9,875 nt of DNA from Oscillospiraceae bacterium (lineage in GTDB: Bacteria > Bacillota_A > Clostridia > Oscillospirales > WRJC01). The notes below the pieces were generated by a model. It ran no database searches, had not been told where the DNA came from, and was given only the letters and a program-made list of their open reading frames with translations. A program made the position numbers and the translations under genes. This document shows, in pieces, positions 5,472-9,875 of this stretch (positions are counted from its first letter, which is position 1; every line of letters starts with the position of its first letter). Location of the stretch: the NCBI GenBank assembly GCA_009782405.1, contig WRJC01000085.1, forward strand, positions 1 through 9,875. The letters run 5' to 3'.

Positions 5472-6599
5472 TTAGCGGGTATTCATATCCTCACAGGCGG
5501 CCATCAATCTATTTCTAATTTCCGCGAACCGTTCGTCATCACGGCAGAAGTCGAACTGTTCTGTCGCCATATTTGTAAGCAAATTCTGCGATTCATTGCT
5601 CATGTACGTTTTCCCGTGCCTTTGGGTCTTCAGCGCATTGAACAGCAGGGACGTGTACGGCACTTCTTCTTCAAGCAAATCATATGCGATCGCGTGCTTT
5701 GCCGCAGCGCTTAAATTTTCGATGGCAGCATCGAGGTCGCTCATTTTGGCGCATGTCCCGGCGATTGCCAAATACAATGAACGCAACGTATAATGCTGCG
5801 CTCCATAATCCCCATCCTCGAAAAACAATTTTATCATTTGAATTGCTTTCCCGTAAATACGAATGATTTGTTCGTCGTCATAACCGCAATCGCAGCGGCG
5901 CAAATTGAGTATCGCTCCGTCAATCAAATCAATTGACGACAATAAAAATTTTTGCGAATGAACTTTCAATTCCGCGCCTTCCAATAGATAAAGCAATGAC
6001 TCCTCTTTGCTCAACCATATATCCGGAAGTTTATTTGCGATTTTTACCGCTTTCTCAGCTTCACCCAATCCTTTGTACGCACGGCACAGCCTATACATCG
6101 CGTTGTACATGATGGTCTGGTCGTTTGCTTTTGCCGATATTGCCTCGCCGATTTCAACGGCTTCTTTCAGATATTCATTTCTTTTGGCTTCGTTGGCACT
6201 TTTATTATCGGCAAGACCCGCCCACCAACCAGTGGCGTTTGTCAATGCCTGCATGAGCTGCCACATCACATAGTTATCGTTTGGAAATTCCTTTGCCGCT
6301 TTCCGCCAAAGCTCAACGCACGCCAAACTATCTCCCGATTTCCAAAACTCGAATGTTTGATTACCATACTCACTGATTTTATGTTTCTTCCGCGCCTCGC
6401 CCACGCCGAGCAAATCATCGACCGTTGTGTCGTAAAACACCGCAATTCTCGGCAATAATTCAATATCGGGGTAAGACTCTCCGCGTTCCCACTTGCTGAC
6501 CGCCGCAATGCTTATAGTCAAAAATTCAGCCAAGTCCTCCTGTGTGTTGTTTTTCTTTTTGCGCAGTTCTTTCAAGTTATCGCAAATATTAATATCCAT
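5472..6599 (-). CDS. XRE-family transcriptional regulator with C-terminal helical-repeat domain
   Basis: The 375-residue protein starts with a Cro/CI-type helix-turn-helix at about residues 7-65 (LRKKKNNTQEDLAEFLTIS, then VSKWERGESYPDIELLPRIA). The rest, about 300 residues, is helical with repeated Ala- and Leu-rich pairs that look like degenerate TPR units (for example CRAYKGLGEAEKAVKIANKL). Regulators of this layout are common in Clostridia, and the repeat part usually senses a peptide or protein partner. There is no membrane segment. ATG 6599 has GGAGG at 6607-6611, 7 nt upstream. A promoter and an overlapping palindrome lie just upstream, so autorepression is plausible. Neither neighbour reveals its target. 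Confidence 0.87.
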   Translation of the reverse strand: MDINICDNLKELRKKKNNTQEDLAEFLTISIAAVSKWERGESYPDIELLPRIAVFYDTTVDDLLGVGEARKKHKISEYGNQTFEFWKSGDSLACVELWRKAAKEFPNDNYVMWQLMQALTNATGWWAGLADNKSANEAKRNEYLKEAVEIGEAISAKANDQTIMYNAMYRLCRAYKGLGEAEKAVKIANKLPDIWLSKEESLLYLLEGAELKVHSQKFLLSSIDLIDGAILNLRRCDCGYDDEQIIRIYGKAIQMIKLFFEDGDYGAQHYTLRSLYLAIAGTCAKMSDLDAAIENLSAAAKHAIAYDLLEEEVPYTSLLFNALKTQRHGKTYMSNESQNLLTNMATEQFDFCRDDERFAEIRNRLMAACEDMNTR

Positions 6600-6641
6600 T
6601 TCAACGCCTCCGCCATATTTGTGTTATTTCGATTGCAACCG

Positions 6642-6679
6642 TTATACCTTAGTATAAGGCAAATAGCACAAAATATCAA
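6642..6679 (-). promoter_or_regulatory. Promoter and probable operator of the XRE regulator gene
   Basis: On the minus strand TTGATA (6679-6674) and TATACT (6656-6651) are spaced by 17 bp, a good sigma-A promoter. The palindrome TTATAC-CTTA-GTATAA (6642-6657) covers the -10 box, a position where a bound dimer would block transcription. The XRE protein itself is the obvious candidate, by inference. Confidence 0.7.
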
Positions 6680-6777
6680 TGGCGGCGTCGTTCAATTCGA
6701 GTTCAAATTTTCAACCAACAGTTTATTCATCGCGCCGGGCAGGATAACGTTCAGTTTCCGAAGCGGGATACACCCAA

Positions 6778-7332
6778 TCAAACCAGCAGAAATTTTTCTT
6801 TTATCATTGTCGCGACAACATCAGGAGCAAGATTTGTGTTGTCGATTTTTATGTAATTGTCAAAGGGAATTTCGCCATCGTTGCTGACACAGCGGGAATT
6901 TTTGTCTTCGTCAAGCAGCCTCTGCCTTGAAATTTCAATATCCCTCATCGATGCTTTGTGCAACAGCCTGTTTTCCGTGCCGTTGCGCTTCAGGCGGATT
7001 TCCTGGGAGGCTACGAGCTCCGCGTAGCAAAAGTCTGTGTCATACGGCTCAAATATTTTCCTTATCCAGGCGAAATAATCCCAGTTGGACTGCTTATCAA
7101 AATCGATCATGTTTGTCATTATCAATCCATATTTTTCGGATGCGGCAAATTCCTCTAAAATCACTTCTCTTAGCCGACCAATTATTTTCCCGTTGAATTC
7201 CCCGAACACTTCCAGAACCGGCTCAATCACTATGTGGTTATGGAACAGCCGCAAATCCGTGATTTTCGCGAGTTCCTGCCCCACCGTCATTTTCCCCACG
7301 GCGATGCTTCCAAATAAATGCACTAATTTCAT
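6778..7332 (-). CDS. P-loop kinase-like protein (AAA / shikimate-kinase-like fold)
   Basis: The 184-residue protein has a Walker A loop at its N-terminus, G8-SIAV-G13-K14-M-T16, directly after the first strand, as in small-molecule kinases and uridine-kinase-like proteins. A second strand YGLIMTNMIDFD (about 69-80) occupies the Walker B region. The stretch RLKRNGTENRLLHKASMRD (about 113-131) is Arg/Lys-rich and resembles a lid region that closes over ATP. No partner or substrate domain is recognisable. The ATG at 7332 has a weak GAAGG at 7342-7346, 9 nt upstream. A consensus promoter lies about 240 bp upstream, leaving a long leader. After its stop 178 bp follow before the XRE start, without a clear terminator. 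Nucleotide-binding is well supported; the phosphorylated substrate is unknown. Confidence 0.75.
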   Translation of the reverse strand: MKLVHLFGSIAVGKMTVGQELAKITDLRLFHNHIVIEPVLEVFGEFNGKIIGRLREVILEEFAASEKYGLIMTNMIDFDKQSNWDYFAWIRKIFEPYDTDFCYAELVASQEIRLKRNGTENRLLHKASMRDIEISRQRLLDEDKNSRCVSNDGEIPFDNYIKIDNTNLAPDVVATMIKEKFLLV

Positions 7333-7573
7333 GTTCGATTGCCTTCACTTTCCGCGCCTCACTCACGTCGAAATATTTTCTTGAAATTACCTGTTCTCCA
7401 AAAATGGTCCCAGCCAACAATTAGGGCTATATATTCCCCCACTATGTATACATTTATTTTTAATCAATTTGCGCAATCATGTTGCGCCGGCAATTTGGGA
7501 ATTGATATCGCATATGATTTTATCAAAAACCCGCTCCCGCTCCGTGGACGTGTCGAACAGAATCAACTTAAAT

Positions 7574-7602
7574 ATTATATCGCATTCACGCCATTTTTTC
7601 AA
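7574..7602 (-). promoter_or_regulatory. Consensus promoter reading toward the kinase-like gene
   Basis: On the minus strand TTGAAA (7602-7597) and TATAAT (7579-7574) are exactly 17 bp apart. The first gene downstream is the kinase-like gene starting at 7332, giving a leader of about 235 nt. That leader contains a small hairpin GCGCAA/TTGCGC (7471-7476 and 7482-7487) but no riboswitch I recognise. This accounts for most of the 385-bp interval 7333-7717. Confidence 0.7.
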
Positions 7603-7656
7603 TGTTGAATTTGTGAATTTTATTGCTATGGTATATTCTAAACAGGAAAACCGCCG

Positions 7657-7688
7657 AAGGACAGGGTGTTTAGTCCCTGTCCTTTTTT
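7657..7688 (+). terminator. Terminator-like hairpin between the AraC and kinase-like genes
   Basis: AAGGACAGGG (7657-7666) pairs with CCCTGTCCTT (7675-7684) over an 8-nt loop and is followed by T residues to 7688 on the plus strand. No plus-strand gene is seen upstream of it. On the minus strand it lies about 30 bp after the AraC stop codon but has only a short T tail there, so it may act in both directions, mainly ending AraC transcription. Confidence 0.65.
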
Positions 7689-7717
7689 AGCTCTGAGTGA
7701 AATGATTCTTTGCGCGA

Positions 7718-8461
7718 TCAATCTAAAAATTCATATGCAAACGAAATATTTTCATCATTTTTCGCAAACGCCCTTAAAAGGTAGTGGCCGTTCTTCAACT
7801 TGCTTAAATCAAATACGCCTTTTTTGCTCGTCGATTCCTCGCGGGTTTCCATGTTGTCCGGGTGATTGTCTTTCTTGCCGTTTTTCAAATATTGGATTGA
7901 TATGCGCATATCGCCTTTATCTGAACTTGCCTCAAACTTAACTGCCGACGGCTTGCCGCCTGATTTTTCGAAATGATACAATACCTCGCCGTTTATTCTT
8001 TTTGCCGTAAACCCGTTTTCCGTCAATTCATAACTGCCCCATTCCCCTCTGACAGTAGGCACTTTGATTTCCTTGGACATGTTAAATCCTCCTTGAATAG
8101 ATATATTGATGGTGAAAGGGTGGAAGAACTTGAGCTTATCGCCTCGCTTTTTCGCAAACGATGGCGCAATCCCATGAAACCGGGCGAACGCCTTGGAGAA
8201 GCTTTCCGATGTGTCGTATTGATAGCGCATGGCTATGTCGATAACCTTGCCGTCTGCGAGAGATAAATCTTGCCCGGCCAGGCTTAAGCGGCGGCTACGG
8301 ATATATTCGCCTATTGTTATTCCGGTAATCGAATTGAAAATACGCTGAAAATTGGATTTGGAAATAAAAACATGGTTCGATACATCTTCGACTCTTATGG
8401 CATTGGTCAGATTGGTTTCCATGTAGTCGACCGCTTTCATGATGGTTTGTATCCACTCCAC
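7718..8461 (-). CDS. AraC-family transcriptional regulator with C-terminal domain
   Basis: The 247-residue protein has an N-terminal AraC-type DNA-binding domain with two helix-turn-helix units (about residues 8-105). The first is VEDVSNHVFISKSNFQRIF, and the second lies around GKVIDIAMRYQYDTSESFSK with the family hallmark AFARFHGIAPSFAKK. A linker FFHPFTINISIQGGFNM (112-128) leads to a C-terminal domain of about 120 residues. That domain sits where related regulators carry a ligand-binding GyrI-like domain, but its sequence does not clearly match it. The start is GTG 8461, preceded by a G-rich ribosome site (AGGGGGG, about 8469-8475); an ATG at 8440 is an alternative. Inside the gene a very strong ribosome site precedes Met128, so the C-terminal domain may also be made separately. 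Target genes are unknown. Confidence 0.88.
   Translation of the reverse strand: MEWIQTIMKAVDYMETNLTNAIRVEDVSNHVFISKSNFQRIFNSITGITIGEYIRSRRLSLAGQDLSLADGKVIDIAMRYQYDTSESFSKAFARFHGIAPSFAKKRGDKLKFFHPFTINISIQGGFNMSKEIKVPTVRGEWGSYELTENGFTAKRINGEVLYHFEKSGGKPSAVKFEASSDKGDMRISIQYLKNGKKDNHPDNMETREESTSKKGVFDLSKLKNGHYLLRAFAKNDENISFAYEFLD
8078..8094 (-). promoter_or_regulatory. Strong internal ribosome binding site in the AraC gene
   Basis: On the minus strand AAGGAGG (8094-8088), the full anti-SD complement, lies 7 nt before ATG 8080-8078, which is codon 128 and in frame. The site falls exactly at the linker between the DNA-binding and C-terminal domains. Translation from it would yield a 120-residue protein (7718-8080) starting MSKEIKVPTVRGEW. 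It is stronger than the site in front of the gene's own GTG start. Confidence 0.6.
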
Positions 8462-8547
8462 GATTATCCCCCCTTTTCTATGATAATAGTATATAGGCTC
8501 AAATTGGAAAAGTCATGTCAAAAAACGCTCGAATTTGTCCGCTTATC

Positions 8548-8591
8548 CAAAAAGTCGTTCCTGATTTTGCGTTTCTTTGCAAAAAGTCGTT
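8548..8591 (+). repeat. Direct repeat pair upstream of the RNA promoter
   Basis: CAAAAAGTCGTT occurs at 8548-8559 and again at 8580-8591, 32 bp apart, with a degenerate third copy GAAAAGTCATG at 8507-8517, 41 bp before the first. The spacings are close to three and four helical turns, as expected for protein sites on one face of the DNA. The second copy ends 14 bp before the -35 box. Confidence 0.5.
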
Positions 8592-8605
8592 GCATTTTTT
8601 GTGAC

Positions 8606-8634
8606 TTGACAAAAGCAAAATAATCGGCTATAAT
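8606..8634 (+). promoter_or_regulatory. Perfect sigma-A promoter of the structured RNA gene
   Basis: TTGACA (8606-8611) and TATAAT (8629-8634) are separated by exactly 17 bp. The predicted start is near 8641. No protein gene on the plus strand follows, so the promoter serves the structured, apparently non-coding stretch downstream. Direct repeats AAAAAGTCGTT lie just upstream. Confidence 0.85.
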
Positions 8635-8640
8635 AATATC

Positions 8641-8895
8641 GCGCATTAAATCAGCCGAAAGGTCGTGCTTGAATTGCGACACAGGGCTTGCGGCGTACCT
8701 CACCGACGGAACACGCCGGATGTGTTGAAACCAAGATGTCCGTTAATAGGGCGCGATTCCCCCGGCGCGCCGCATTCGATTGGCGTGAACGGCATATGAA
8801 CTAACGTTCATATTCGTTACATGTAATCCAGCCCAATATCAGGCTCGCGGAACGCCGGGGTCATCGTTTCCTGTAATCATGTTAGCTCGTTTTTT
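8641..8895 (+). ncRNA. Probable structured non-coding RNA (raiA-motif-like candidate)
   Basis: Downstream of a perfect promoter about 250 bases hold no convincing reading frame but many helices. Examples are GTCG/CGAC (8662-8665, 8677-8680), CGGCGT/ACGCCG (8691-8696, 8713-8718), GGCGCG/CGCGCC (8750-8755, 8766-8771), AGCC/GGCT (8830-8833, 8842-8845), and ATATGAAC-TAAC-GTTCATAT (8794-8813), an 8-bp stem with a 4-nt loop. CCCCGG in the loop of the GGCGCG hairpin (8760-8765) can pair with CCGGGG at 8855-8860, a pseudoknot. The only gene ahead is on the opposite strand, so this is not a cis-acting leader but a stand-alone RNA. I suspect the raiA-motif family, a large clostridial and actinobacterial RNA class, but this rests on memory. 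The 3' end is set at the T-run 8890-8895 and is approximate. With the repeats and promoters this explains the gene-free interval 8462-8913. Confidence 0.6.
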
Positions 8896-8905
8896 CCGCG
8901 CTAAC
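8881..8905. terminator. Hairpin between the RNA gene and the convergent protein gene
   Basis: GTTAGC (8881-8886) pairs with GCTAAC (8900-8905), with an additional CG/CG step inside; the T-run lies in the loop rather than after the stem. It is placed where both convergent transcripts must end, but it is not a classical terminator in either direction. Confidence 0.35.
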
Positions 8906-8913
8906 GGAAATGG

Positions 8914-9873
8914 TTATTTCACTCTGTTCCCTTCGCTGTCAAAAGTAAGGCGCGTGCTGTCTTGGGTTAATCCGGCTAATAAGCCATCGGCTTCCGTCTG
9001 CGTCATTTTGCCAGCTTCGACTTGCCCGTCTAAATAAGTTTTAACTAATTTATATAATTCACCGGAAGAAAATGCCGCGAATCCCATAGATATTTCTTCA
9101 CCGTCAGGTAATGTGTGACGAACCGTACAAGCATAGGATGATATATCGCTACGTCCATTTTTTGATATTTTTACATCGCCGCCCTTTATAACTTCAAGGT
9201 TATCGCCATAGTATCTGATAATTCCGTCTACCGTTTCCTGCGTCCACCCTGGTATTTCGCCGATTTTCTTATGCAATTCTATTTTTTGCTCATCTATCCA
9301 TGTTTTATATTCATCATAAGTCCAAAACTCTAATTCGGGCGCGGGGTACGCTTTATCAAATTCTTCTTTTGTCAGCCATGTTGAACTTCCGTTATCGCCT
9401 ATTACAAGATACCTCTTAATGCAGATAAGCCAATTATCATACATTTCAAATATATCGTCTAATTGTTCCTGCGTAATTTCTCCGAGGCTTTTTTGTAATT
9501 GTAATTCCGCTTTACTGTTTTCTATCCATGCTTTAACCTCGTCATAAGTCCATGTTTCCAAGTCAGGCACTTCTGGTGTATTTATGTATTTACCGAAATC
9601 GAAATTTTCTTCTGTCACCCATGTTTTGCCGCCATCGTCACTATACATCATTTCACCGTTATCATTCATATAAGCTAATACATTGGATTTTGCCTCGTTT
9701 ATTGAGTGAATATAAGGGAATGTTTCCGGGGATTCAGAATAAGACGGAATTGAATTTGTCGGCGTGGCTGCGTTTGCGGCAAAGGCGTATATTGTCGCGA
9801 AAGAGCATATTATAAGTGCGGCGAGAACAGAGAGGGCGACCATGCCCCTGCGTGATTTTTTTGTGTTCATCAT
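8914..9873 (-). CDS. Secreted or membrane-anchored protein with duplicated WTYDE domain (BlaR1/M56-like sensor part), 5' end uncertain
   Basis: At least 319 residues. A basic start (KKSRRG) is followed by a hydrophobic segment at about 11-33 (MVALSVLAALIICSFATIYA), then an extracellular part. Two related units are visible: DDGGKTWVTEENF...WTYDEVKAWIENSKAEL (about 78-123) and GSSTWLTKEEF...WTYDEYKTWIDEQKIEL (about 162-200), each followed by a helix such as GWTQETVDGIIRYY. The C-terminal part (about 230-319) ends TQTEADGLLAGLTQDSTRLT. From memory, the same units form the extracellular end of clostridial BlaR1-like M56 metallopeptidases. Only two bases lie upstream of the first ATG, so no ribosome site can be checked. 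The gene may start here as a secreted protein, or be the 3' part of an M56 gene continuing past the window. No peptidase motif is present. Confidence 0.75.
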   Translation of the reverse strand: MMNTKKSRRGMVALSVLAALIICSFATIYAFAANAATPTNSIPSYSESPETFPYIHSINEAKSNVLAYMNDNGEMMYSDDGGKTWVTEENFDFGKYINTPEVPDLETWTYDEVKAWIENSKAELQLQKSLGEITQEQLDDIFEMYDNWLICIKRYLVIGDNGSSTWLTKEEFDKAYPAPELEFWTYDEYKTWIDEQKIELHKKIGEIPGWTQETVDGIIRYYGDNLEVIKGGDVKISKNGRSDISSYACTVRHTLPDGEEISMGFAAFSSGELYKLVKTYLDGQVEAGKMTQTEADGLLAGLTQDSTRLTFDSEGNRVK

Positions 9874-9875
9874 GT

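Noticed and set aside
7477..7602. Small minus-strand frame from TTG 7602, 41 residues (starting LKKWRECDIIFKLILFD), upstream of the kinase-like gene.
   Set aside because: Its start codon is part of the -35 box TTGAAA and TATAAT lies inside the frame, so the expected transcript would not contain the start. No ribosome site precedes it.
8516..8521. TTGACA on the minus strand as -35 box of the AraC gene.
   Set aside because: The nearest -10-like sequences are 20 or more bp away, so the match is not convincing; the AraC promoter remains undefined.
8518..8703. Minus-strand frame of 61 residues between the AraC gene and the right-edge gene.
   Set aside because: It lies antisense to the perfect promoter and the structured RNA, is rich in Lys/Arg/Phe from AT-rich repeats, and has no ribosome site.

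Overview
The window looks like a chromosomal segment of a low-to-mid GC Firmicute, most likely a Clostridia gut or sediment lineage. Reasons: near-perfect sigma-A promoters (TTGACA-17 bp-TATAAT occurs twice exactly), strong Shine-Dalgarno sites, an ECF sigma factor followed by a membrane-anchored partner, an AraC regulator with a C-terminal sensor-like domain, and a secreted protein resembling the extracellular part of clostridial BlaR1/M56 proteins. There are no rRNA or tRNA genes, no CRISPR array and no complete insertion sequence other than a lone REP-type (RAYT) transposase gene.

Layout. Bases 1-1640 are a patchwork: the 3' end of an unrecognised gene, a DinJ/RelB-type antitoxin cut off after about 28 homologous codons although its promoter is perfect, then an AT-rich alpha/beta hydrolase gene bounded by a 29-bp imperfect inverted repeat, then what looks like a gene fragment on the minus strand. 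Bases 1552-2182 hold a small cysteine-containing protein gene with a palindromic operator-like site and its own terminator. Bases 2280-4162 are a two-gene operon (ECF sigma factor plus large membrane-anchored probable anti-sigma factor) closed by a strong terminator at 4173-4219 that also separates the rightward half from the leftward half.

From 4231 to the end all protein genes are on the minus strand: GNAT acetyltransferase, RAYT transposase (with two inverted REP-like palindromes inside its own reading frame), an XRE regulator with a helical-repeat domain and a visible promoter/operator, a small P-loop kinase-like protein with a consensus promoter about 240 bp upstream, an AraC regulator with a strong internal ribosome site that could release its C-terminal domain separately, and at the right edge a protein with two copies of a Trp-Thr-Tyr-Asp-Glu domain. 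Between the last two, on the plus strand, a perfect promoter drives roughly 250 bases of strongly structured non-coding sequence, probably a stand-alone structured RNA gene; I suspect, from memory only, relation to the raiA-motif RNAs.

The genes do not form one pathway. The region reads as an accessory neighbourhood of regulators and modifying enzymes with several traces of rearrangement. The points most worth following are the structured RNA, the hydrolase unit with hairpin ends, the REP palindromes inside the RAYT gene and the internal start in the AraC gene.
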